From Strix aluco (Eukaryota; Chordata; Aves; Strigiformes; Strigidae): a DNA stretch of 64,000 nucleotides. Positions 25,221-39,225 of the stretch are shown here, piece after piece. The position numbers and the translations under genes were made by a program. Position 1 is the first letter of the stretch. The number at the start of each line of letters is the position of its first letter. The stretch spans positions 7,917,698 through 7,981,697 of the forward strand of contig NC_133939.1 in NCBI RefSeq assembly GCF_031877795.1, read 5' to 3'. Under the pieces are notes generated by a model. The model was not told where the DNA came from. It ran no database searches and saw only the letters and a program-made list of their open reading frames with translations.

Positions 25221-28200
25221 GCCTTTCCGCTCTCAATTATGGAAAGTTCTTATCAGTTTGTAAATCACTTTGCAAAACACTCCTTTTTCAGATGGACAAC
25301 ACCGATGCATTTCAATGAACTACATGTTCTAAGGTTGAGAAGTTTTCCTAGTTACTAGGGTAGTGCAATCAGATAAATATTTTATTAATATTCATGGATT
25401 GTTTAGATGGATAGATGATCATATACTTGCAATCTCAGGAGAAAAATTCAGAAATGTTAATTAAGAATGAGTTGTAAAATTTGATGTCAGAAATGGTGTT
25501 AAATTTCAGCATGGACACTTAATTAAATTTAATTTAGTTAGTGCTGGAAGTGAATGGAAATGAGGAAATTTAAGCTTACTGTAGCTACAGATGTGAGAGT
25601 GTACCGAGGTCATTAATGCATATTAACTCATACTTTTAAAATTCATGCCTGCCATTAATTTGGCTTGACTTTTTCCCATCTGTCACCATGCAGAGAACAC
25701 TCTGGAAGCCTGATTTGAAGTATTGCAGAAATGCCTTTTTTCATCCCCACTATTCATTCACAGTCTCCAAACTGAGATTTTATGCTTTGCGAAGACAGCA
25801 AGTAAAACCCTGCAGGTAATACTTCAGATGCTTGATTTTGTGCCTAAACTTCATCTCGCTGGTGCCAGTGGTTCACATCTGTGCAGTGTTCTCGAGTGTG
25901 AACGTCACGTCCTGCCACGTGTGCACCAAAGCAGGTCGGTGCGGCGGTGGGGTGGCTGCCTGAGGTGGCAGGGACAGGAAAGGGGTGGCTCTGTCACAGC
26001 TGCTTCTCGTCATGGCTCAGCTCCACCATCAGCAGGGTTTTAAGCCAAGTCTTAGATCGCCCATCTGTCAGAGCCCTTACTGGGCAGCGCTCAGCCTTCT
26101 CAGCACCTCGGTGATGGTCTGATCAGCGGCTGAGCTGATAAAACCAATCACTGCTGTCAGGAGGTCTCAGGTCTTTCCGCCCAGCTTCCATCCATATGGA
26201 TCTCTCCTGGTTGCTGTAACTCCCTAATCTGGACAAAAATAAACCCAGAGTGTGATTAAATGCTACACAGGGCTCCCAGTAAGCAGAGGGAGCAGCTGTG
26301 AGCATGTTGCCAGCCCCCTGTGTCCCCTGAGCACGCAGCCCCAACACGTGCTGTTCTCGGCCAGCTGGCACCCTGGGGCTGCAAGATGGTGACGATGACT
26401 TTTGGAGAGCCAGGCCCACCACTTCTGCCTTAAGCTCACCTGCCAGGATTCCAGTAACTGCAGGCTGTACCGGTGATGGGGTTTTTATGGCTAGCTTTTT
26501 CTGTTGCTGGCTGCTTTTCTGAAGTGAAAACACTCAGGCTAAGCAAGAAGGTCATCACATCCTGCTTCTCCCCATCTGAGATTGCCCCACTGGATATTGC
26601 ATGTTCTAATGTTGTGTGTCACAATCTTGCAATTGTTTTAAAGTGTTTCTTTACCTGGCAGGCATGCCCCGAATACCCAATCTGCACACCCTTTCCCCTT
26701 GGCCAAATGCCTTGCTAACCATACGCTCCAAGAAACCTTCTCCCCTTGCCAGCATTGCTCCTTCTATCCCCTCTCAGCTCCTGCCAGATAATAACAGGGC
26801 TTGTTCCTAAGCAGCCATCTCCTAGAAGACTTTGGGTATTTCCAGTCCTTGGGCATCTTTGAAGCCCCACGCATCCTTTGCTTGTTTTCTTTTAGGTTTC
26901 ATGAAAACAAACTCCAACACTGAAAAGAAAAAAACCAAACCCCTCCAAATGTCCAGATACATTCTGCCTCTCTTCTCTGTAGTTACATTTCTTATTTTTC
27001 CCCAAATTGTATTTAGCTGTTGGTGTTATCAGTAGTTCTAATGAAATTTTTTATAGCCCATTACCAGAAGACTATTAGGTGTGGATTTCTGACAAAAAAT
27101 AGGTGTACTGGTTCAGAGCAGATATACTGCAAAAACTAACCCCTTAAGAAAAGCCTGGGGAGAAACTCCTTTGGTGTTGCTCACTGAAAACAAGCAGTTT
27201 TTCAGCTCTGGCTTGGGGAGTAGGATCAATGAAGTTGAGTTTATCTCGAGCAAGATGGGTTTGAAATGGAAATGTTCCTGCTTGCAGTACTTTGTCTGCA
27301 GAAAGTGGTGAGAAACTTCTGTGAAGCTGGTAGGTGTGAAAAAAGGATCCTGCTGGGGTATTGCCTGGGTGAGAGAGATTGGATTGGTCATAATTTGCAC
27401 AAGTAATCTTTCTTCACGGCCATGGTGTGACTCCTGCTTGAAGTGGGTTGACTGTGTTTCTGTTCCTGCACTGTGTCCTGGTGAAGTGTGGGAAACAATG
27501 TTCTGCTTGAACTTGCCTTTCAACAGACAGATTTCTAGCGCTGTTCATGGGGAGGTGGTGCAATACCAGGGGATTTCTTTGCTAACATATCCTGATAATG
27601 TCACAACTTAGGTGTTTGTTTCCCCAGGCAGATGGCCAAGATAGCAATCAGTAACCGGATTTTCAATTCCTGCCCTTGAGGGCTGTAACCCTGTTCCTGG
27701 GTAGCAGAGGTTGAGGTCTGGCAGCAGCAAATCCCTGCCAAAGGCACTATCTGAGTGCCTTCACTGCACTCTGCTTTCTTGGCCACTGAACCCCTCTTCT
27801 GCAGAAGGGTTTCTGCAGTTTGGCTTTCTGTGTCTTCTGTGGTACCATTGAATTTGTCCAGTGTTTGTGGAGACCTGTTGCTCTGAGATGGTGATCTATT
27901 CTTCTGCCTAAGCACAAGCTATGTGTGTAATGGGAATTAATTGCAGCTGTCTGAAGTAGCCCTAGACTTGTCCTAGCATTTGCTTTAATAAAGGGGAACG
28001 GGTCTTCAGTGAAAGTGTAAGGACTTTTGTATTTCCCCTGAAAACTGCTGCCTTCTGCTCCTCTAGCTTCAGCCTTTCTCCTGTGGTATTGTGAAGCAAT
28101 TGAATGGGGTAAGGGTGAATGATAGCTTCTTAAGCTGAAGGTGTCAAAACCAAGCAAAGCTACGTCCCATGAAAATGAATGCAACTCATGGAATTTCTGT

Positions 28201-31200
28201 ATCTCAGACTATGTCCGTGTCTTTGATTTTATTTTTTTATTTATTTATAAGAAGGTTCCATTTTGTAGCAGAGGTGATATTCTAGTAGCATCAGCCATGT
28301 CAAAAATTCATATATAAATGCAACAGTTTACGTTGTAGTAATGGCAGGTTTATCAAGTATTACTGTGGCCTTGTAGAATTGTTAAGCTGTCAACCTAGGC
28401 CTCAGTAGCAGGAGGAAAGGGTTGGAAAGCCAGGCTCTCAGAAGGCAGCATAGCGTTGAAGTTACTTATACAGCCCAAATTTGACTTGTGTGTGTGCTAC
28501 AGGTTCTGATTGCGTGGTTTCACAGCTGCTTCTTGGCTTGATGCAGCCTCGCTCGTTGTGCAAAACGGATGTGTATTTGTGGTTCCTTTTTTTTCTGCTT
28601 GCTTTCTTTTTGCTGCTCTGAGACGGTGCTTTACTTGTTGTGCACTTAAACCCTGCCCCAAGGACAGAAACAGAAGTTCTCCAGTATGCTTCTCTGTGGT
28701 GCTCCTCATAAATGTCTGAGCATCTGCAGTTTGCAATGCGTTTGTTGGAAGGCATCTCTGTATAGATGGAGACCTGAGGCACACACAGGGTACACAGCCA
28801 ATTCAGGGTGCTCTTCTGGGAGACTGCCAGGGCTCCACTACTCTTAATAATTTCTGATGTCCGTGAAATGCAGTTCTGGTGCTGAGAACTCATCCCATGT
28901 ACAGACTTGATCATGTGTCTGACTTCGGCAAGGGTCTGGCAATAAGGGATGTGAAAAGTTTATTTTAAGATGTTTGGTTTCATAGCAGCTCTAACAGAAG
29001 CAAGGCAGGAGTCACTTCTCTCTGGCAGCTTTGATTTGCCTCTCTCATGGCACTTTATCTGGCCTTTGTGCCTTATTTACTACACCTTTTGTTTTAACTT
29101 ATTCAGTGGGGAAAAAAAACAACAGTTAGAACCTTGCTTCAGCACTGTGTGAAGGAAGTATGCTGTTACAAAATGATGTGCAGGGAGATATAAATGATGT
29201 ATGGGGAGAGGAGAGGGCTGTTCTGCCAGGGGCTGGGCTCCTAAGTCCACCACACAGACTTCTGTCGCTTGAGAGATCAGCAGACAGTGGGAGTGAAACA
29301 TTGTCCTCCCTATGGACCATTGGTGGGGTGGGGAGGTTGTGTGGAGAGAATTTGTTGGCCGGTTGGCGCTAGTGACCTGGGGAACCATGGGCTCTGTCAG
29401 TGGCTTGAAAGGCAGGTAATTGCTCCAGCCATTGCCTCTTTTTAAGCTTGTTCCCAGCCCACCTCCACGTCCTTGCCTCAGTTGTCTTCATGGACAGTCC
29501 AGGTCTGAAGCTCCTCAGCATCTCATTCCATTCTTGGCTGAGCCTGTGCCTGGGCTTCATGTCCCACTCCCCTGCATCAGGTAGACCTGTCCTATCCAGG
29601 CTCTCCTGTTCCTCACATCTTCTCCTTGTCCGACTGACACGACCGGAGGGTGCAGCTGTCTGTGCTCCTGGCATCATGTGTTTGTGTCCCTGCTCCCCAT
29701 CGGAGACCCTGCGGCCGCGTGCAGCAGTGCCTCCTGGCTGGGCTGGCACCCACGCTGAGCTGCTGGCGGGAGGGGGCTGCTGCGCCGCTTGGCCGGGGGG
29801 CACTCCTGGGTGGTGCACTGCTCTGCAAGGATTCAATGATTTTCTATTTAAGCGTAATTAACCCAACAGGCAGGGTTTTGATTATCATGTTGTAGAAGAG
29901 TTGTGGTGGCAAGATTTCTAATTTTGGGATGAATCAACATTAATAATTAAGCAATAAGCAGATACCATTTCTTTTACAAGAACACAGACAGCAGGATGTT
30001 TTCCTCTGCGAAAGCAGCTGTCAGGTAATTGGTTATGTTGCAGCTGGATAAGGTGGGAAGGAGAAATAATTTCTCACCCATAGAAAAGAAGATAAGCCAT
30101 AACTCTCTTCCAGCGGGAGGGATGCTGAACGGCCGCGGAGACTTGCTGCCTCCTCTTGCCTCCTGGTCCTACTGTCTGTGATTACTATTAGTGCACATAC
30201 CTGTCACACCAGAGCCTGCATGTTACTATGGTATTAATTAATTGCCTTAGGCAGATAAACTCACCTGGGCTGGTACTAGACCTTCAGCATCCTCCAGTAT
30301 CTTTCCATACAGATCCTCTGTCTGAGGAGGGAAGGAGAAGAATTAATGATAATTTTTACAACATTGTTGTGTATGAGGGGGTAATTTTGGGTCGTCACTT
30401 AGCCTTGGCATCTTCCGAGGTACCTTCTTTTCCAGTAACTCTCTGCCTAGTATTCCTGGTGGTGCAAATGCTTGCCCTGTAGAAATGCTGTGTTGGTGAA
30501 TTTATCAAACTCAGGTTGACCAGAGGGCAAGGGGGCCTGATCACTCTGGTGCTTGTGGCTTGTAGGACAAGTGGTGAGGATTTGAGCTCTGCTGAGGGAT
30601 GCTGCCCATCCTGCAGGTAGTGGCTCCCAGCATGGGCTCTGTGCACATCTGTAAGGTGCCGGGCTGCCAGAGGTGCTCCTGAGCAGGCAATCTCGCTGTC
30701 CTGCTGTGGTGAGGGGCATATGTCCCCTCAATCCTCTTACCTCCCAGAGATGCTGGTGAGTATTTCTGTCCCCCTGTTGGTGGGAGACAGTGGGCAGACA
30801 GTTGAGCAGCTCCCTCAGCCTCAGCCTGGCTGTATTGCTTCCTCAGCAGCCCCAGGTGCTGCTGCAGCAGAAGCTGCACACCTCTGATGGCATCTCTGGA
30901 TGCGCTTTACAGTCACGTATAAGGGCAGACTCAAGCAGGGAGCGGGGAGCCAGAGGTGGATTGTTGTACATTTTTAGAAGTGATGTCCCTGAAGAAGCGC
31001 TGCATGGCTGGACAACTGGTCTACAGGGCATGCTTGGCTGCCTACATCCCTTTTCTCTCCCATTTGCATCATTTCTCTAACTTAAATGTGCCCTTACTGC
31101 AGGCCACAAAGCCTGGTGTGCACACAGCCTGCAGCAAAGGGATTCTGCTGCTCTTTTGAACTCTCTGGCAGGGGATTTCCTAGCCTGGCATGTAAATGTG

Positions 31201-32623
31201 CTGGGGCTTAGGCTCACCATTACTCATCCAGCCTTCCTCATTCATTACAGCTGTCCTGTGGTCTGCCTGTCCAAATTTCCTCACCGAGGGTGGCGTGCTC
31301 TAATTGCTTGCTGTGATGGCTGACCCCTTGCTGTGTAAGGTGCTCTCAAAGGTGCAGCTATGCCAAGGTACTGCTGCTGGCTGGGAGAAGCGAAGAATGT
31401 TATTTTTCAGTTTAGCAGCCAGCTCTTTTCTGTTTTCCTTCCCTTTGACCTAACCCTCAAGTATCATTTTAGTTTCATTATTTCTCATCTGGCGAGAACC
31501 TGCAGCAGCCGGCGCTGGTGGGACCTCCAGCACTTTTGGTAAGGTATTGCATGCCAGAGTCGCTTTGGACTGAGCAGCACCCCTCTTTTTTCTGTCTTCC
31601 TCCTTTCTTGCTTTTTACCTCTCTTTTTTTCTATCTTCCTCCCTTTCCTCATCACACAAACTTCGTAAAGCCTAAGCTTACCTTTTTCCCCACTGCTTTC
31701 CCTCCCCTGCAGTGGTGTGCTGCAGTGGGTTGGGTCCTTGAATGGTTCAAGCTGGCAGTAATTTGGGATATCAGCATATTAGGACCTCTCCTTAAGCTGT
31801 GAGTGCTTGGGTTCCCTGCCGATAGCAGAAGGCTGAGCTGCTGGACTCAGGGGTGAAACATGTGCCAGGCCATGCACATACACTGGAAACTTGACCAGGG
31901 CAGGATAATTATGGGAGGCAGTGTTTTTTGAGCGGACCGTGTGCTCTCACTTGCTAAACAATCTTGTGATTAGTATCTTACTTAAGAGGATTTTAGGACA
32001 CGTGCTGCAGTTACACAGAGTTTCATTTAGAAGTAGGGGAGAGGTTAGAAAAATAAACTCTGTAAAGGCTCTTTTGTGTTTCCAGCAAGGGTCATCAGAT
32101 AAGTGCAGTGCATCACTGCTCCATTGCATCAGCATAGGCAGTGAGTTTTGCTGTTATGGTTCAGTGGGAGACAGATCCAGAAGAGGGGCTTTGCACATGT
32201 GTTTATACAGGCTGCATTGCTGACATCTCTTCAGGGACACAGAACTCCAGTGCTAAGGGTGAGTTCGTCTGCCTTGAGGTGGGCATTGTCAGCTCACCCT
32301 GGCCTGGACTCCTGGTTTTAGACTCTGGGGAGTTCTGCAGCCAGGAGGTCTTCACCAGCAGGTTTTGCCTTCAAAATAAAGCTCTGTGTGAGGTTTTACT
32401 CGGGCACTAGTTATGTTTAAAGGTGTTGGCAGCTTGGTTGTTTGTCTTACCCAGGACTCGCTTGCCCATGGTGTGGGTGCAGCAGCATCTGCAGACTCTG
32501 GGCATTTCTGTGTCACTGCTGACTTGCTGTGTGGTCCCAGCTGGTGGTTGTAGTCCCCAGTCCGGTGTTTTCTGATCAGTCTGATGTGACTGTCTAATAT
32601 CTTCCCCTTAATTTCTTTCCTAG

Positions 32624-32790
32624 GCTGGAAAACTTGATTAAAAGAGAGATGGGAGCATGAAGAATTGTGTGCAGAGCACGGATGTGCTCCCCATGGTGGT
32701 ATCTCCTACAGATCTTACCTGGCAATCTGCTTCTGCCTGGAACGGTTTGACACGAACCACTGTGGACAGCGAGGGAACCTGGAGATGAAG
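32624..32790 (+). other. Weak candidate exon within the long intron
   Basis: The acceptor CTTCCCCTTAATTTCTTTCCTAG ends at 32623 and the donor GATGAAG|GTGATG follows 32790, enclosing 167 bases. Several ATGs inside argue against a simple leader exon. Signals this good do recur by chance in 30 kb, so confidence is low. Confidence 0.2.
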
Positions 32791-35700
32791 GTGATGCCCA
32801 GCTCTTCCTCTTCTTTGCCCTTTTCCCTTTTACATGCCTGCAGCAAGTGCATGGCTGCTGTTAATGTGATAAGGCCACATGCATTCAGAGGCACTGCTGT
32901 TTGCACTGGGGCTGTCTCATGTTGCATGCAGAGCTGGGAGGACGGTGAAGAAAACGGGAAGGGTTGTCTTCTGTTCCCCTTGCAACTATCCTATATTTAT
33001 CTTTTAAAGCAAAATAAAACATTTATTCTGCTTCCTGTGGAAGCCCTAGTAGATGTTGCTATGTACTAGTTATGCTCCAGAGATACATATCTAAGATCCA
33101 GTGATTATTCCAACTTGCATAAATAAGGTGTGTGCTGGGGCTCATTTTGGTTAGGGCTTTCCCCAGAAGCACTTGGTGATGTTGCCAGTAGTGCTATGTT
33201 AGAGTAATTAGCCGGCTGCTCTCACAGCTGACTTCTGCTGAACATGCCTGAAGTACTTTCATAGTTGGTGCTTTTTCCTTTCTGTCACTCCTTCCCACTG
33301 GCATCCTGCCCTTTATCGCAGCACTGCAAGCCTTCAGCAGCTGCCTCCTGGGATGACGAGCTAGTCCAAAAGATCCAAATCACGTATTGAGTATTCCTAG
33401 AGCTCTGTGCTTCAGCTTTGAGCCTGATTAGTCCAATAATTGCATGAATGCTGCTACCCTTTGGCACACAATTAGTGTACACCATAAGGTTTTGATCACG
33501 CAAAGCAAGACTCTTGGGCACCCTGAGCCATTGCAGTGACTGGGGAAGATGGCGATGCTGGGACCCCCCCTTTTCTCTTGCACATGGGAAAACTAACTTG
33601 GTAGGGGACATTTTTAGAGGTGGCTGCAAATACAAGTATTGGGTTTATGCCTGTTTTGGAAGAACTTCATTGTATAGCTGCTTCTTTAAATCCTGAAGTT
33701 GCTGGCATCAAGAATGCCAGATGTTGCTCCCCACTTTCTCCTCTGCTGGAAACATGTTAATCTCCTCTCCTCCGCTTAAAACCTGAATCTTTAATATGGA
33801 AAATGCACCACCCTTTCTTCCTTTCTGGCCAGTGAACACTTCTCCCTCCCAGTGTTGTATTACCTTTAGCATTGCAGACTGAAACACTTGGCCTGGGGTG
33901 GTGGAGCTCCAGCAGCCTGCCTGCCTGGGAGCTGCTGGATTTCCATCCCCAAAGAGGGCAGAGAGCAGCCAAAATTTGCACGGATGTCAAGACTAGCAGT
34001 ATGGAGTATGGGGAGTGTTGGCAGGAATGGCAACGCGCTGCTTCGGGTAGGTGAGTGGAAAAGAAAGAGTGTGACACATTGCCTTGGGCATCTTTGCCAC
34101 CTTCTCTTTTCATGGGCAAAGAGGGAAACTGGGATTTGGGTATAGAGGATCAAAAAACCAGGTCAGCCATGGAGCTCTGCCCCTCTAAAACTTTTTTCTT
34201 TTTTCTTCCTTGTTCCTCTACGGGAATCCACTGCTCACTGCACAAAGACATTTCTTGAGGTGTGACCTCAGGTGGGCTGGTGAGATAGCAGGATTTCATG
34301 TAGACATGGGAGTCATCCTCTCTCGGGAGGCGTGGGAGCATGAGGCAGCTCTGTGTGCATGTGCGAAGTACAGTTATGCAGCAGTGACTGATTACTATTA
34401 TTTTGGGCTTTGTTGGATGCCAGTCTTCAGGACAGCTAAAATATAAGGCCAAGCCAGTCTCTCAAGCAGATTCACTTTTAGTGCAGAGGTATTCCTTCTC
34501 TTAACCTACTCTGGTAACAGTGAACTGAAGAGTTACCTTCCATTTGTGCCAGAACAAAATCTTTAGCCCATTTTGAAACGCTCAGAAGTCTTCCTGTTGA
34601 ACAGCCAAACCCAATCCTCTGTTACTAAATACAGTTTCAGACTAGGCAATCTGGTTAGGCCTGGCTTGTAAAATGCAAAGGCTGTTGGGGGAGTTGAATA
34701 TTCGAAAACCAGCAAAGTGATGTATTTGGTCTGCAATATCTGTATCTCTGTCTGCCCAACCCTCATGTCAGCAGTTACACTGTTTAATACATTAATATCT
34801 GAAATGGAAAAGGGCCTTTTCTCTTTCCTCCTTTGGGCACATCTGAAATAGGGAAGTAAAACCAAAAATAGGCATACCCCCGCCTTCGAGCCCCAGTGCT
34901 CTGTGTAGCTGTGTGGGAGCCTCTGACCCCTCCTTCTTCAGAAAGTGGCTTGTGGCTGAGCAGAGCCTGCCAGTTGAAGAAAAGGGACTGTTGATGTGTT
35001 GGACCTGGATGATCGAAGGCAGATGAGAGAAGGACAGGGATGTGTTCCAGTGTGTTGTGTCCAGGTTTAGCAATGGTTCTCCATTGTGGGTGTCCAGACC
35101 AGTGGAGCACACTCAGCAAAACCTTGGACCACGTTCTAAAATACAATTCCCCTTAATGATAATAGGATGATGCATATGTAATCGTATTGTGTAAGATTAA
35201 CAGAGTAATTAATTCTGTGTACTTGATGCTGAAATGTGGTGCCAGCCCATCTGCTTGTGCTTGATGTAGTTTTTCATGTGCTTTAGAGATGGCTCCACCA
35301 GCATGATTTGGGGTAGCTTTCTCTTATCAGGAGTTGGCTGTTGGTGCATGTGGCTCTGTGGCCTCTCTGGTATCAGCCTATGTCTGGATATTCAAGGCTT
35401 CTGCTAGGTTACATGCATGAGGTCCATGCTGCGGTACACTACAGCAGAAGACCCCCATCTCAGGTGTTGCCTCACACTTGAAGCATCCTGTGGGACTCCT
35501 GCATCAGCTCTGAAACACCTCAGTGAGCAGAAGACACAAGCCCAGAACAGGCACTGCATGCAGGGCATCCGGGAGAGGTGGGAGAAAAGCTGCCCAAAAA
35601 TGCAGATAAGGAAAGGATTTCCAACAAGGAAGCTTTGTGGAGAGTGAGAGGAGGGCTCAAGGTGGGTATACAGGTCTCACTGAGGCAGGAGGGCAGCTGC

Positions 35701-36113
35701 CTGCCACTGCGTTGTGGGGAAAGGGCACGGAAATTAGGGCACCCCCTCATGCGGTGCTGTTGCTGGAAGGGGTGTGAAGGGCCTAAGGGAGAATTTCCCA
35801 GGAGGAAGAGGAGAGTCCTGGAGATGCAGACACAGTAGGAGGGCACCCGGTTCCTTGTGGGTAACACATACATCCATCTCCAGCCCTCAGCCCCTCCTCC
35901 ACGCAGTGCTGTGCATCCTTGGTCTCGTAAAAATAGATCTTTGAAGTACCACTGCAGTCAGAGGAGTGGTTTTGCCAAGCGCTAAGCACCAGCGCTGCTG
36001 TGCGAGTGTTTGATCGGACGGTGCAGAGCACAGCGCTTTCATCTCTCCTGGCAGCAGCAGCGCCCTGGCGAAGTCAGAGGGTTCAGGGGAGCCGGCGCCT
36101 CTAGACAGCGCCT

Positions 36114-36124
36114 GGGAAATTTCC
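36114..36124. promoter_or_regulatory. Palindromic kappaB-like site
   Basis: GGGAAATTTCC, an eleven-base palindrome of the kind bound by p50 or p52 homodimers, lying in a locally GC-rich segment (36050-36135) of the long intron. Function is inference only. Confidence 0.35.
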
Positions 36125-36681
36125 GCTCGGCTTCCCTGCTCTCACACAAATGGTTTTTCACCTCTTTGGGCTGTAATCTGCCGAGATCTCTGAAAGAGCT
36201 CTGATGTTTGGTCAGCTTGTAAAGGCCTCCCAAAAAGGGTCATGGGAGGTTAGCTGCAAGTATGCTCATTTCTGAAGCACTGATGCACCATCCTATTTGA
36301 GATGCCTACAGATAAAGCATTATGGAGATCCAGACAAGATAAGGCTTTATACGCAACTCAGAGTGAGAGGAAGCGAAAAACTGGGGCAGGCTTACAATTT
36401 TTACTTTGAGAAAAAAGTTGAAAATTATTGTTCCTAACAGATTTCAGGAAATATTCATCAGACTGATTCATTTTTTTTTTAGCTAGTGATTTCTATATTT
36501 AATAACTTCAGAAGGAGGAAGAAAAATTCAGAGAAGATGACTTGTAAAGGTAATTTCCCTTGACAACATAACTCTGACTTGTATGCGTGTTGGACAGCTT
36601 ATGAAAAAGCTCTTATTTCAGCAATATCATTTTCTTATTGTATCCTGAATGCATTATTACCTAATTAAAAAATAGGTGGGA

Positions 36682-36749
36682 ATAGATATATAAGTACATA
36701 CATATATATATTTGTCCAGTATATATTGGGGAGAGAGAGAGAGATATAC
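36682..36749. repeat. Compound microsatellite (TA/CATA then GA)
   Basis: An AT/CATA-rich run followed by a pure GA run of seven units at 36731-36744. Confidence 0.8.
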
Positions 36750-39044
36750 ATTTCAGTGGAAGCAGAACCTTAGCTGAATTAGCCTGATTCTTGAAAATTA
36801 AAAAAAAATATGAACAAAACGACCAATGAAATGCAAATTAATAATCCCAAAATAGTATGAGAGGGCTTTGCTGGGCTTCTCTGTCATTTTTCTTTGCTTT
36901 GATGTTGGAGTGTGCAGCTCCTTCTACATGAGAGGAGATACTCAAACCAGCATACCCAGGGCTTGGGGGTTCTCTGCCAGTTTTGCCTCAGAGGCTACTG
37001 GTATGATGGCCAGAGAATGGAAAAGAAATTGTATGTCTCCTGTCAGGAGACTCCAGGATGGCCAGGACTGTGTACCTTCAGATGCCTGTGCAAGCTTAAA
37101 GCATGGTGTGGTAGCAGCCGAGCTCCCATCCTGAGAAGCTGGAGGGGCAGATCGATGAACAGAGTGAGGTACACCACTGGTAAGGGTCCCCTTGTCAAGA
37201 AGAGGCAGGAAAGTGGAAATGAAGGGTCACCTAGGATCAGCTCCCACGGGACTGTGGTGGCATTCCCAAATAAAAAAATTAAAAACATGTCTCTTAAAAG
37301 CGTACTGGAGTAAAGTAGGCAGATTTGTTTAAATAAAATGAGTGAGTAACTTCTAACCCAAAGCTTGATCTGAGCCAGATCAAAAGTCAGCCTTGTTTAC
37401 AGTTCAGTGAACTTTAAGCCCAGTGGTTTTCCACTTTGAGCTTGGATCAGACGTTGAGCAGCAAGAAGAAATGGCCTTGTCTCAGATAAATTTGGCATGT
37501 ACTAGAGGTGGCATGAGATCACCCTCACAGTCTTGAGCACATGTGGGATGTTAACGGTGTGTGAGATCACTGCTGTGTAGAAACACCCTGTTCTTGCTCC
37601 AAAACAGTTAGGCATTGTGTAGCCCCCCCTGGGCATCCCATGAGTCACCCCCAAGCAGCTGGCAGCCACCACCATGCATGTGGAACATCTCAGCTGGATT
37701 TCGCCAGGTTCCTTGTCTGTGCAGAAGTGTGTCTGCTGCTGAGATGTGGATGATTTTGGCACTTGTACTTATCCATGCAGTCGATTGAGGTGTGTTACTG
37801 TAAGAGATGACTGTAAATTTGCTGCACAGCCTCATCTCAGAGACAAGTTTTGTAGTATTCTGCACCTTCTCCCTGGTTCATAAAGGTTTGTTCCAACCAA
37901 ATGTCAAGTGTTTGATGCTGGGGTGCAGTTTCCTTCTTTGGGGGTTGGGGAAGCCCCAGTGAAGCACTTGGGCCTTCTGTGTCTGGACTGTTGAGATGTT
38001 ACTTGAAAGAATTGGGTGGATTTTGGGATTAGGTTTCCTGAGTGAGAGTAGTACTTTGGGTCAGGATTGTGCCATTGAAGCTGACAGCAGCAGGACACCA
38101 ACAGAAGTCATAAGGAACACCCCGTCCCACCCCCCTGATTTTTTACATGTGCTTTTTTCAGCTTCCCTTTAGGATTTAACTTGGTGAAGAAGATGAAGTT
38201 GGGATTGGCATTGCTGTGAAATGGCTGACCTGAGGACAGAGCTGACTGATACAGTGAAATGCTGAAAGAACTTCAGTGTTTAAACAGACCAATTGGTGAT
38301 GTTATAAAAAGAAAAATTGCAGTACAGATAAACTTAGGTTTCTCTTGGGGCATGGACTCTGCGAATTAATGCTGTTACATGTCTGCTTATCTCAGGGCCC
38401 TCCAGCTCTTATGTTCTAGGAAATGGCTCCATTTTTAGCAGTTATATTTAGAAAACCCGGTGGGGGTGAGGAGTGGGGCGTTGTAACTAGTAATGGAAAT
38501 TATTGGTGGTTTAGAATGGCCTCTTCCGAAGCCATCTGTCCTAGGCACGACAGATGCCCAACTTCTATGTTTGGGGGGAGTTTCCATCACGAAAGAAGTC
38601 TGGTGTCTTTGTGGCCAGGTGGCACTGAGTGGACAGGAAGAGAGCTGCTTGCTCATGTGCAGGAATCGAGCTCTTGGCAATACCGTCCTCCTCCCATATC
38701 TCATTGCTCCTCCAATATCTCATCCCTTCTTCCAGTGAAGTGCTGGCTGGTCTGGGGGGAGACAGCGATCTTTCATTGCTCTGGGAGGCTCAGAGCTTTT
38801 TTAGCTCATACAAGAGCTCTAAGCCTGCTGAAATGTGTTGTGCTAAAAGCAGTACGAGAGCCAATATTGAATGGAGGAGATACAAAAACGTCTGGGGCCT
38901 CCTTTACTGCCTTAGGGAGTAACTTATGTTTTCCTTGGAATTATCTGTCTAGATCTCTTCCTCCGTGCTGTAAGTCGCTACCTGGCTTTCATGAAAAACA
39001 CATTTGTTCTGAGATTCATTGGTTGTCTCGCTTTTATTCCGCTT

Positions 39045-39225
39045 TCTCAGCCCCCTCGCTCTGCGTCGTGCTCCTGGTTCGGCGCCGTGTGGTGAGGCCT
39101 GCGCCTCCGTGGTCCGCCGGCGTGCCGTGGGCGAGGTGCCACGGGCGAGGCCTGCGCGCCCAGCCCCTGCGGCTGGCACTAGTGTGCTGCAGGGCCTTCG
39201 GAGGCCACGCGCTGGGGTGTCCGCT
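39045..39225. promoter_or_regulatory. Small internal CpG-rich patch
   Basis: About 180 bases with very dense CpG (runs such as TCGGCGCCGTG and GTCCGCCGGCGTGCCG) surrounded by ordinary intron sequence. It carries a direct repeat of GAGGCCTGCGC at 39094 and 39147. It could be an alternative promoter, since mammalian ST6GAL1 uses several, or a GC-rich minisatellite-like expansion. It is shorter than a typical CpG island. Confidence 0.4.
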
